Assembly: GCA_963281155.1 (NCBI GenBank)
Contig: CAUJLY010000002.1
Location: 7,254,001-7,318,000 of the forward strand
Source: Rhabditophanes sp. KR3021
Taxonomy: Eukaryota > Nematoda > Chromadorea > Rhabditida > Alloionematidae
DNA: 64,000 bases
Direction of reading: 5' to 3'
Made by a program: the position numbers and the translations under genes. Below, in pieces: positions 21,101 through 30,798 of the stretch. Positions within the stretch are counted from its first letter, which is position 1; each line of letters opens with the position of its first letter. Below the pieces are notes generated by a model that made no database searches, had not been told where the DNA came from, and worked only from the letters and a program-made list of their open reading frames with translations.

Positions 21101-23016
21101 ATGAAATTATTATTGTTTATTTTATGTATTTCATCATGTTATTGTGAGGCTAAGCAGATTTGGTGTTACAATTATACATCAAACATGGACTTATTTGGTG
21201 CACTAGATAACTATCCTTCGTTAATTCTCAGTTCTGATAAAAATCCTTGTATTAATGCTACTATTGTAATAGATGGAAAAGTCGGTTATATGAGCACTAA
21301 TTTAGCTTTTTATCAAGAGTTTATAAAATATACGTATGGTATTGAAATGAGCAATGATTCAGTAAGCTTATAGAGGATAAATATTGTTACATGTTTTTAC
21401 TGCTTATAGAATGTGGATTGTCCAACAAAGTTAAATTTAAAGCCTTCATTAACATGTGTCAATACATATACTGATTATTGTACATGTCGAGACAACGTCT
21501 GTAATATGGGGACTGCTGGGTCGGTTGTTCAGAATTGTTTGTCTGAAAGGAAGGGTTTGGATTTTTATGATATAAAAGATAGTTACGGAAGTGTTGAAAA
21601 GTGTGAAGACCCAAAAGATGTATGTGTAACAGTAACTGGAAATACTCCTTACTCATCTATTGTCTAAAAGGATGTTTAGGGGGTTTAACACCTTCTTTGA
21701 GAACTAATATAGATACACTATTTAGAAATACTGTGAGTTTGAATTATGTTTAAACAAATAAAATCCATATTAGACTCAAGAATGCCAAGAAGAATATCGT
21801 GTTTATAATCAAAGCAAAAAGATGCTATTGAAATTCTGTCGTTGTTCGGGACAATTTTGTAATGTCAATTGGGATAAGGCAGTTTCTAGAGCTTGTACAG
21901 TTAAACGAATTGGCTTTGGAAAATATAGAATACTGGACTATGAACAAACTAATGAACATTGTCCTATGAATGAACCTTGTGGGAAAATGATTTTATATGA
22001 AAACGGAAGAGCAATGAGTGTTGAAGGATGTGCTAGTGCTTTAGGCCCACTTCTCAATAACAAAATCGAAGTATCGTCTTTTCCGGTATGTTAAGGTTTT
22101 AATTACTACATTTTACAATATAGGATAATAAATGTGTAAATAAAATTATAAAATCACATCGGCGAAAAGAAATTAAAGCAACATATTGTTCGTGTGATGG
22201 TTCCGAGGATTGCAAGTTTGATGGTCCTTCATATAGTAAATGTCCCTCAAAGTCAGTAGGATTGCATTTTATTGGAATAACTGATTATTTTTTTCCCGGA
22301 AAAGAAGTTTGTACAGACAACGATGTATGTTTCAATGTTAACTTTAAAATGGAAACTAACCAGCATTTTGATTTTGTAAATGGAGCTGATTTTGAATTTT
22401 GGGGATGTTCAAGAACGTATAAAATGTTTGTCAAACCATTTTTAACCGGGAGATTTAAGTCATTGGATGTAAGTAACATGATTTTTGACTCTTTAGTTAC
22501 AGTTTATAGAATGAAAATAAGACTTGTTTTTCAACAACAATGAATTCAGAAAACTTTAATAGTGATAAGGCAATAATTGTACGTGATTTACCAATTACTG
22601 TATGCTCCGGACATCACTTAACCGATTTAGTTGATAATATTAAATTTAATTGTGACAGTAAATACAATGGCGCTGATGCTTCCATTATGAATATACAAAA
22701 TGGCACTGTTTTTTGTAATGGACCATGCATAAATGCAACTAGAACTGGTGAATATAATGGGCCATCCCTGTTTCGAGGATGTATTGAAGATTTACAAGCT
22801 TTTCTAGAATATGACCAAGCCATTTCATTTACAGATCAAGGGTGTGCTTCTAAGAATCTTCATCTGGCACGTTCAGCCGACCAAAATTTCAAAGTTTGCT
22901 CATGTAGAGGCGACTTTTGTAATGATTCAGAATATTCACCGTCATCCATTTCTTCCCTTTTACCATTTAATTATATTTTAACATTTATTTTCGTTTATGT
23001 ATTTTCAAGACTATAA
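21101..23016 (+). pseudogene. GPI-anchored multi-module (ET/Ly6-like) protein gene with 1-nt frameshift
   Basis: Five exons: 21101-21361, 21410-21732, 21774-22085, 22124-22468 and 22510-23016, with GT-AG introns of 38-48 nt, all in phase 0. The start MKLLLFILCISSCYC is a signal peptide. Repeated Cys modules end in CxC...xxCN signatures (YCTCRDNVCN, FCRCSGQFCN, YCSCDGSEDC, VCSCRGDFCN), as in nematode ET modules. The C-terminal NYILTFIFVYVFSRL fits a GPI-anchor signal. Exon 2 is 323 nt, one short of a multiple of three. At about 21660 the frame changes from SSIV to LKGCLGGLTPSLRTNI, so a stop (TAA) interrupts translation. Everything else is intact, so the lesion is recent or an assembly error. 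Confidence 0.7.
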
Positions 23017-23627
23017 TTCATTAAATAAAGTTATGCAATTATTACTTTGAAAACTGATAAATTAATAACAATTACAACCGCAAATTATGTTGAAGCTGCA
23101 CATAAATGTATGTTTTGTTACAGAAATCATATTGCAATACGATATTAACTGATAAATATAGTTTCTCCAATTAATCATCATTAATCAAGCCACAAACAAT
23201 TCAAATCAATCATAAAATCAACCTATACGTTTATCAGATCTTGAATTTTACAAAGGCTTTGGATAAAATTACATCAGCAATGTAGACGACTACATGTGAA
23301 ATAATTATAAATACATGAATTTTTGATACTGAATAGAAAGATTTACGACTACACACTACATTCCATCTTCCTAACCAATCAAATACTACTATTACAGATA
23401 TAATACTACCATTCCAATTAATATCATCTACAAAATAAAAATTTATTAAAATGGGTTGTTCTTACAAATTCAGCTTGACTCCAAATCAAAAAAATTATGT
23501 TAATATTTTAAAATTATGAGAATCATTTAACGTACATATTCAAATTATAATAACTTTTGCTTATTTCCATTGCTGAGCTAAAGCTTCAAAATAAAATTGT
23601 GTTTCATTTGCAACAACAATCTCCTTT
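23017..23627. other. 3' flank of the ET-module gene
   Basis: AATAAA at about 23023 is the likely poly(A) signal. The rest is AT-rich non-coding. Confidence 0.45.
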
Positions 23628-24225
23628 TTAAGTGGGTCTTCCTTTTGGTTTTATAATGAAACTTCTTACATACTCATGATTGATAATCAAGTTCACTAAA
23701 ATAAATATAGCTGTATTGACAACAATTCTAAAGTCTAAAACTATTGATGAATCTCCATACAAGTTATTTTCAAATGTTGAACTAACAAAAAATACCAAAG
23801 CAGGAAAGATTTGAATAAAAAGAGTAACATAAAATATGCTAGAAATGTCTTTGCATTTCTTAAATTTTGTTCAAGTTTATATCTAAATGGAAATTTATTA
23901 AATTTCACCATTACCTATATTAAGAGATGTTTTTTGTACAATTTCTTTTTTATAATGTTTCGAGTGTTTCCTATAACATATTGTAGAAATAATTGTCATA
24001 GCAAAAAATAAATACAAATGACAGATCCATTAATCCAATTTATTAAATAACTTACAAAACATTGTCTTCGTTTAAAAGTTACCATAAAAAGTATTAAGTA
24101 ATATAAATAAAGTACCAGCAAATCCAAAAGCATCACCAAATATAAAATATTTAGAAAATGGGTTTGTGTGATTAGACTTTATAAACATAAAAGCTGCACA
24201 TTTTTCAATTGCCAATTCATATAAT
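23628..24225 (-). pseudogene. Seven-transmembrane receptor relic
   Basis: Minus-strand pieces: ELAIEKCAAFMFIKS followed by FGDAFGFAGTLFILLNTFYG (about 24215-24080), then FVFIFFAMTIISTICYRKHS (about 24015-23950), then VTLFIQIFPALVFFVSSTFE and RIVVNTAIFILVNLIINHEY before the stop at 23628. The order, the long hydrophobic helices and the VNTAIF...NHEYVRSFI ending resemble TM4-TM7 of nematode chemoreceptors. Stops between pieces and a missing N-terminal half indicate a decayed copy, although part of the breaks could be introns. Confidence 0.45.
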
Positions 24226-24595
24226 TTGTGGTTAAACACAACATCACATCAATTACAAGAATATTTGCAAAATATAATTTTGGTTGATTTATTGATTTGG
24301 ATCAATTATTTGATAATTACAAGCAGTATTATTAATGAGAAACACAATGATGATACTTTCAAGAATGTATTTGAAGTTAGGATGGAGCAATCATTTTTAA
24401 AAGTAATACATATAATAGAAGCGTTGAACACCTTACAGTATATGTAAATCTCGGGAAGAAAGGTGTTGGGATAACGCAATTGTATTTCTTCCTACATTAG
24501 TGTCATACTTTTGCTTCAAAAAATACTTTGACAAGGTTTTTACTGCAGTTAATATAAAGCTAGTTTTATGAAAATATTATCATAGGTCCTAAAAA
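24226..24595. other. Upstream of nucleotidyltransferase gene
   Basis: A 73-codon open frame (24226-24447, +) ends just before a GTAAATC, but it shows no family features and I do not call it. Presumed promoter region of the next gene. Confidence 0.3.
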
Positions 24596-26429
24596 ATGAA
24601 ACGGACATCTGAGTGCGTCTATGAAGAGCATCCGGCCAAAAAATATAACCCCGCGTTTATCGTTGTTGACCATTCTAGTGATGAAGGTCAAAAGGATCCA
24701 CCACAAAAGCCCGTTGCAGCTGAACAAGATCTAAAATATGAAACATTCCAAAATAATGATAAGAAGGGGCTACGGGCATTCGACAAAGAATTGCCATTTC
24801 ACGTAAATCACATAGATGGAAATATTATTATTGAGGAACAAGATCTGGCAGGGAAAGATGATGAAGGGGCGCCAATAGACAATATGTCACATTTTAACAA
24901 AGAGGAATATGAGGAAGTGGGGAAACCAACAGATGATACAGATGATACTGTTCCAGATATTGAGGCAGACGACGAAGGTCCTCAAGCCGATAATGGTCCA
25001 ATTATCGAGACAGAAGAAAGAACCTTACCATGTGTAGCAGATCCCGCCATTCCAGACATCATTGCCATCACAGGCGACTCTCCTATCCCTGCTTCCGAGA
25101 GCAGTTCGTCTTCAACTTCAAGCGATGGATCTCACACAACTTATGAAGTACAGAACGAGTTTGAAGATGTACCGGCACAAGATACGGGGCCACTTTATAG
25201 ATTTGACCTAACCTATGCCAAAGAAGAAGATGTGAACAGTGGCGGCGTAGAGCATTCAATGTATGCACAAAGGCAGGTCGCGGATCTCCGCTCAAAGTTA
25301 TGTAATAGCAAGTCAGTTGAATATTTGAGCTGTCAAATTCGGAGTCATTTCCACAATAATCGCCAGGTACGTTTTATACAATAGAATAAATGAACTGTTT
25401 ACTCCTCTTAGGATAATGAAACGTTATTGAAGAAAAACCAACTGGGCAAAAGGATCGAGGTGGTGCTGAAGAGAATCTACCCGCGCTCCAAACTGTTTAT
25501 GACTGGATCGAGTGTGACTAAACTTGGCTCTTACAATTGTGATATCGACATGTGTTGGTATGTGGCTAGTTTGCGCGAAACGTCTCCTCATCACTGCCCA
25601 CCAAAAAAAGTAATCCAGCAATGCCTCGAAAAGGCGAAAAAGGCTCTTCGACATAGTTTCGGTTCAGCCATGGAAGATGCAATAGTCATTAAGGCCTGCG
25701 TTCCCATCCTAAAATTTAAAATGGCATTTGAGGGTAGTGATTTTGAAATTGACATAAATATCAACAACACGCCCGGAATTCTTAACTCTAAGTTGCTTCA
25801 TTATTACTCCTTGCAAGTTTATCCTGTCTGGTGTTGATGTTCTTATGTCATTTTTTAGATACGATCTCAGGTTCCAACAACTTGTTTTGGTTTTAAAACA
25901 CTGGGCTATTTTGAACAAAATTAAAGACGCACAGTACGGTTTTCTGAATAGTTACTCGATCGCCTTGTTAGTATTGCATTATCTGCAATCAGGTGTACAC
26001 CCATACATTTTGCCTAACTTCCATAAGTTATACCCTCAAATCTTCGCAGACCAGACCTTATTGTTATGTCTTGAGTACGATAAAAGATTTGAGACTCCCA
26101 AAACGTCTAACCATACTGAAGTGAATAAACAGCCAGTTGGTGAGCTTTTGATAGGCTTCTTCCATTATTATAATACGTTCGACTTTAATACCCTAGCCAT
26201 AAGCATTCGAAAGGGGGGTACGATTGAGCGGTATAGATGTATGCACGATGATCCTATGCAATATAGGCTGTTTATTGAAGAGCCATTTGATCATAAAAAC
26301 ACGGCTCGATCTATTACAGAAAAAAACAACTGGCAACATATAAAAAGGCTCTTTAAAGAAGCTTTTGGAAAGTTACTTGGTTCGCGAAGTGGCAAGCATG
26401 GCTTAGCTTCAATTGGCATTCATTTATAA
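24596..26429 (+). CDS. Terminal nucleotidyltransferase (GLD-2/TUTase-like), long form
   Basis: Three exons: 24596-25366, 25412-25812 and 25859-26429; 580 aa. The first intron is GT-AG, the second GC-AG (GCAAGT...TTTTTTAG). Residues 1-257 are acidic and disordered, with ESSSSSTSSDGS. The catalytic core starts with GSSVTKLGSYNCDIDMCWYV (the GS...DxD nucleotidyltransferase motif), and a third acidic residue lies in FEIDININNTPGI. The central domain follows, with YDLRFQQLVLVLKHW and GFLNSYSIALLVLHYLQSG, and then the PAP-associated motif NKQPVGELLIGFFHYYNTFD. Non-canonical poly(A)/poly(U) polymerases of this type extend RNA 3' ends; which base is added cannot be read here. Paralogue at 33567-34955. 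Confidence 0.88.
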
Positions 26430-26827
26430 TGAATTTATATACTGATTATAATACGAGAATTTATATTGTGTTTATGACAATACGGAAGTTCAAATAACTC
26501 AATTGATATTATTATTCAGCTAATTATATACCCTTCTTCTATGATGTTTGTGATGCCTTATTTGTTATATTTGTGAAATTTTAATCAGTCATTAGTGTTG
26601 TCTTTCTGTTGATATAATAATTTAATGGTACATTTTGTTGATATTATTTAATAAACTTTTTGCATTCTGTGTTTTTTAAACTATCCAACAAATTATGTTA
26701 ATTTTATTCAAACTATCTATTGCTTTAATCAAAAATCTTTTTATTTATCAACGTGAAATATGTTTAATATCCAATTGTCAATGCAGAAAATTATAAAACT
26801 TTCTTTCAGACTACTTATATTATTCCT
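26430..26827. other. 3' flank of nucleotidyltransferase gene
   Basis: Contains AATAAA (about 26650) and AT-rich sequence; no gene. Confidence 0.45.
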
Positions 26828-27466
26828 GTTTGCAATAATTTAGGACATGCTTTAAATGGACAGTATTGTGATGCATATATTCCTTGTCCTGTTAATGTAG
26901 TTTGTAATGGATATACGTTGACTTGTATTTATATGGGAAATACAACCCCCTAGTCCGACGAAGCCTATTACCATTAGTACTAATTTACCTGAACAAACTA
27001 CTATACAAGGAAGTACGAATGTCAACCAAGTAAGCACAACCATCATTCAAAAGGCAACAATAAATCCAAATGCAAGAAAAAGACAACTAAATCAGAAAAA
27101 GATGAAATCCTTGGCAAAAATGTTCTATTTTCAATACGAACTTTTGTAGTCCCGTCAAATTTGCAATACATTCAAAAAAGTATGTACTTTGATACCAAAA
27201 ATATAACCCACCACCTGCCAAGACATGCTCCTAAATGGAGATCACGCTGTCCTTCCCTCTCAAAATTCTGCAACACTCCAACCTACACAAACATGTTAAC
27301 TCAGTTTTGCCCTAAAACTTGCCAACGATGTCATCTTGCTCAGAGTTATTGCCTTGACTTTATAAATCCTTTTACTGGATATTCAGACTGTTCTGATCGA
27401 AAAAATTTGTGCCATGACTTGATGAAGATTCAGTGTAGACAAAGTTGCAAATTTTGTGTTGAATAA
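26828..27466 (+). pseudogene. Secreted ShKT-domain protein gene, frameshifted
   Basis: The 3' frame (27161-27466) encodes two ShKT domains: RSRCPSLSKFCNTPTYTNML with QFCPKTCQRC, and a second from SYCLDFINPFTGYSDC to QCRQSCKFC. Upstream, in another frame, is a Thr-rich linker (PSPTKPITISTNLPEQTT). Before it, in a third frame, is a Cys segment (YCDAYIPCPVNVVCNGYTLT). Single-base shifts near 26945 (a C run) and near 27105 would join them. No start codon or signal peptide is visible at the 5' end. Nematode secreted proteins often combine Cys modules, Thr linkers and ShKT domains. Sequencing errors in homopolymers are an alternative to true decay. Confidence 0.55.
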
Positions 27467-28032
27467 TTTAATTTATTCATTCTTTATTTGGATTGCAAAG
27501 TTTATATGTGCACATAGTAAAGTTAATATTCGAGAATTTATGGAAATCAAAAATGTTTGATTTAGAATTTTTATTGGCAAGTCTGTTGCTTCCTTTGATG
27601 AAACAAAAATCCATACGTGTTCCAAATAGATTCAAAATGCATATTTCAAGTGTAAAATCTGGGAACGAATAATACTTGTTGATCATAACAATTGTTTCCT
27701 AATACGATAATTCAGGGAGTTCAAATGAATGCTCCTTCTTGATGTAACACATTTCTTTTTTCCAATAGCTATTACTGCACAACTTTGATGAAAATGTACC
27801 TATTGAAATATGAGCAACTTACTACATACATATGCATGGCTACAACTTTAGTTGTCTACAATTTAAAATTGGAAGATCGCAAAAAAGTTAAAATAGATTT
27901 TAAGTCAAAAACAGGATTGAGAGACTAAATAGTTTATTAATATAGATATAGTCATATTATAACTAAATAACCTTGTTAAACAACATATTTAAAAATAATC
28001 ATCATTTGGCCAATAAAAATGTGAGAGGCTCC
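27467..28032. other. Intergenic with possible small orphan relic
   Basis: On the minus strand, 27686-27477, a frame reads PDFTLEICILNLFGTRMDFC followed by FIKGSN. It is faintly like the VEEIRFGKTKADCSF part of orphan relic B. Not called as a gene. Confidence 0.3.
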
Positions 28033-28239
28033 TTATTGATACGATACGTAGACGGTTTGCGGTTGTTGACACCAAAGTACCCAGGCTGCATGAATATATC
28101 CGGGGATAACTCCAAGGAGGTACAAACAAACATTGATCCAGAACTCCCCATCACACCCTTTCTCGCACAGTACGGCAAAAGGTGGAAAAATCAAAAAGAT
28201 GACGAAGAGACATAAGTTAGCACAGCATCCGTTGACCAT
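28033..28239 (-). CDS. Pmp3/UPF0057 family small membrane protein
   Basis: 68 aa, single exon. It shows the full family pattern: an N-terminal Cys pair (MVNGCCANLC), first helix LFVIFLIFPPFAVLCEKGC (family PPxAVxxExGC), then FWINVCLYLLGVIPGYIHA (family FxINxxLTxLGxxPGxIHA) and a short polar tail. Pmp3-like proteins sit in plasma or endomembranes and affect membrane potential and salt tolerance in yeast and plants; nematodes carry several copies. A random frame on the other strand is longer but has no such features. The start is the only in-frame ATG before the domain. Confidence 0.85.
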   Translation of the reverse strand: MVNGCCANLCLFVIFLIFPPFAVLCEKGCDGEFWINVCLYLLGVIPGYIHAAWVLWCQQPQTVYVSYQ

Positions 28240-29192
28240 TTTTATTGTTGACCCTTCTTAGATTTTGATGGAGTCTTATTGAAATCTATAATAAATGAAC
28301 GAGTATTAGATAACATTTTTGCAAAAGACACAGGAAACGAATTGTGCAAGTACATTTATTTCTAAACCACCTTAGAATCAAATGATTGGAGGTGTAAGGA
28401 CTGCTTATTCGTTACCAACAAATTATGACTAAAAGAGCGTTGCAATTGTCATTTAGTGTAGGTATTGAAAGTACATTTGGTTGAAATGACAGAGGTGAGT
28501 CTTTAAAAAATAAATTATGATTGTAAAAGTGATCTTTTTAGTCGATATAAAATGAAGGTTCACTGAGTATCATTTTGGAAATCATTGGCAAGTGTAATTG
28601 TTTCGTAGAAATTACAAGTTTTAAAAATTGTGCTTGGAATGACAGCTGATTGTTGACGATTTTTGTAATACTAAAACAAAAGTTAAAGGAACACCAGGAG
28701 TGTACATAACTCCAAAGAAGGATATTATGATGTTGCAATAAAAGCTGATACTAATTAAAAAGAATTTTATTGATAATGATAAATGTAGTGGTGCTTGAAA
28801 TCGTGAGGTTCCAACAAAATGGGATGCACATTATCATAATCTCGCGAGCCTTCAATATGACTTATAATGCATAGATGTGCTAGAAAAAGTAATGATATCA
28901 ATTATGTTTTGAATTCAAATAGGTGTTGAAGCTGTAAAGGTTGAAGTTAGTTGGGGTTGCCCCTTATACGCATATTATGTGCAAGCCTCTTATTTCTACG
29001 TCTATTGTGGAGCCAGTCCTAAATAATGGAATATACTTCATTTCATTTTAAATTCAAATTTACGATTACGCGTGTTTTGGAAACTGCCAATTTAATGGGC
29101 AATTGTTATAAACCAATGATCCTGGAGAAGGATTTTGATCATAGACATAGGCCAGGATATTAAGTTGTCCAATAGTGAAATTTTGACGGGTC
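28240..29192. other. Gap with scattered unassigned coding traces
   Basis: Short plus-strand pieces such as KVKGTPGVYITPKKDIMMLQ (about 28682-28740) and VEAVKVEVSWGCPLYAYYVQ (about 28925-28985) look protein-like but are separated by stops. No family assignment. It may be transposon or gene debris. Confidence 0.3.
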
Positions 29193-29477
29193 TCATGTTT
29201 TGGTAGATTTTGCATGATTGGAGGCCATAGTTTCATTCATAAAAACTCCCATACGTTTATAAGAGTTTATTTGTTGTTGAAGCAGCAACATTTCTTTTTG
29301 ATATTGTTCGAGATTATTCGGACGTTGTGTTTCCTTAGTGTTCAATTGGTCTAACAAATTATTATTGTTTTTATAAGAATCTTCAACCTTTTGTTCAAGA
29401 ACTTCAACTTTAGAAGCTAAATTTACATTTTCAACCTCATAATCCCTTACACGTATTTCAAAGGTTGTTTTACACAA
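29193..29477 (-). pseudogene. Coiled-coil (bZIP-zipper-like) fragment
   Basis: A 94-codon open frame without an in-frame ATG reads RVRDYEVENVNLASKVEVLE and QKVEDSYKNNNNLLDQL, with heptad Leu/Val spacing, then Gln/Glu-rich helix. The 'ExxRxxDYExENxxLxxKVxxLE' rhythm recalls the zipper of bZIP factors, but the basic region would lie upstream where a stop occurs. No introns join it to another exon. It is either a truncated relic or a 3' exon of an undetected gene. Confidence 0.35.
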
Positions 29478-29690
29478 TCATTTACTATTAAAAACATAAT
29501 CGAGTATTATCATGTTTTTTAGAATAAACATGGTCAGATGTATACCAAACATATTTCAAACAATCAAATATGTCTACGAAAGCCAGAGAATTTATTTGAA
29601 TGATTACATAACAAAACAGTTAATATGATAAATACAAATATAGAGAACGCATTTTAATAATGAACAGTTGTTTGATTGAATATTTACAAT

Positions 29691-29962
29691 TTATCTGGCA
29701 GATCTGTGTTTGTTGATCAAATGAAGGAGAAATTGACGTAAGTTGTTAAAATCGTCATGATGGCAGTCGTACTCAGATCCCAGCAAACGTTGACAGCAGA
29801 CCAAGGGTTTCCTGTGTTCTTTTTCCTCCCTTTCGTGGCAATGGATTTGATAGTGCGCTTTGAATCTGTTCAAATATGTTTAGAAGTTATAGCATTACTA
29901 ATCACTTACAAATCACATCCTTTCAGATGATTGTGGCAAACTGGGCAAACAATTACCTTCAT
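29691..29962 (-). CDS. Small C2H2-type zinc-finger protein, 75 aa
   Basis: Two exons: 29962-29910 and 29865-29691, joined by a 44-nt GT-AG intron in phase 2. Exon 1 starts MKVIVCPVCHNHLKGCDL and, joined to FKAHYQIHCHE, completes a C2H2 finger (CPVC-x12-H-x3-H). The second half has CCQRLLGSEYDCHHDD then FLLHLINKH, a looser Cys/His module with a finger-like helix. Such short two-finger proteins are found among nematode nuclear or RNA-binding factors, but no orthologue is recognised. The exon join, which reconstitutes a finger precisely, is the main support. Confidence 0.7.
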
Positions 29963-30361
29963 CTTATTAGTTTAGTTAAAGTTTTAATAACTAGCCAAAA
30001 GTTACACATAAATTAATTACAAGTTGTAAATAATGTTGCTTAGTATAAAATTCCATTCCTTTTATATTGGTTTATGTCTCCACTGGTCAGCTATCAAAAT
30101 TAGACTCAGGCTATTATTTTTACCTTTACTTATAAAAGGGTGAGGGAATTGATAAAATGTGTTCTAAAGTTGTACGCTAACATGTTATGTGTGCAACTTT
30201 CAAACCATTGTCTTAGAGAGGTGTAGTAAAAAGTTGGGAAAAAAGACTGGACAGCATATAAATGGTTGGAAGGTGTTCATCAATGATCGCTTAATCAACA
30301 TACATGTAAGTTAAACTAAACATGGGGATGTTTAACACATCGTGGAGTTTATACTTTAAAG
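29963..30361. other. Spacer before helicase relic
   Basis: Non-coding AT-rich sequence. A short ATG frame at about 30320 (MGMFNTSWSLYFKEKII) stops at once. Confidence 0.4.
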
Positions 30362-30670
30362 AAAAAATCATTTGACAAGCTTGATTTACAATCCGCTTTA
30401 AGACGCAATCTAGACGAAGCCAACAAAAACCTACCCACCACAGTTCAGCTCTTTGTCTGTCCAGCAATCATGAGAAAGCAGTTTGATATGATGATATGCG
30501 TCCCAAATGGCTATGGCAAGGAATTGGCTTTTTGATTCCTGTCGTAGATTATATCTTGAAGAAAAGGACTAAGCAATTCAAGCTTTACTGGAAACCATTA
30601 GCCATCATTTTTACCACTTCACATATTCAATGTAAAAGTGTTTTTAAAGAGTTATGTGCTTTCAGAAAAA
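30362..30670 (+). pseudogene. DEAD-box RNA helicase fragment, frameshifted
   Basis: The first frame reads SFDKLDLQSALRRNLDEANK then NLPTTVQLFVCPAIMRKQFD and MMICVPNGYGKELAF. This is the Q-motif region (family F...L...L..NxxxPTPVQxxxIP) followed by a Walker A position where the expected AxxGSGKT has become PNGYGKE. A one-base shift in the T run at about 30530 moves the trace to FLIPVVDYILKKRTKQFKLY and LAIIFTTSHIQC, which occupies the place of motif Ia (family PTRELA). The exon ends at a good donor (GTAAGTTT at 30671), and the next exon is absent. It is a degraded, truncated vasa/DDX3-type copy. Confidence 0.65.
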
Positions 30671-30798
30671 GTAAGTTTAATCGTGTCTAAATTAATAATA
30701 TTGTAAGTTTAGAATAAAGAAGAACAAAAAGAATCAAGTAATTTTAGTTTCAAAAAATGGTTTAGACAATTTGTGTCAATAATGTAAAATTAAAAAGA

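Noticed and set aside
27973..28215. 80-codon plus-strand frame
   Set aside because: Antisense of the Pmp3-family gene, which has the conserved signature.
28240..29192. Possible transposon remnant
   Set aside because: A few protein-like pieces but no transposase or reverse-transcriptase motifs and no terminal repeats seen.
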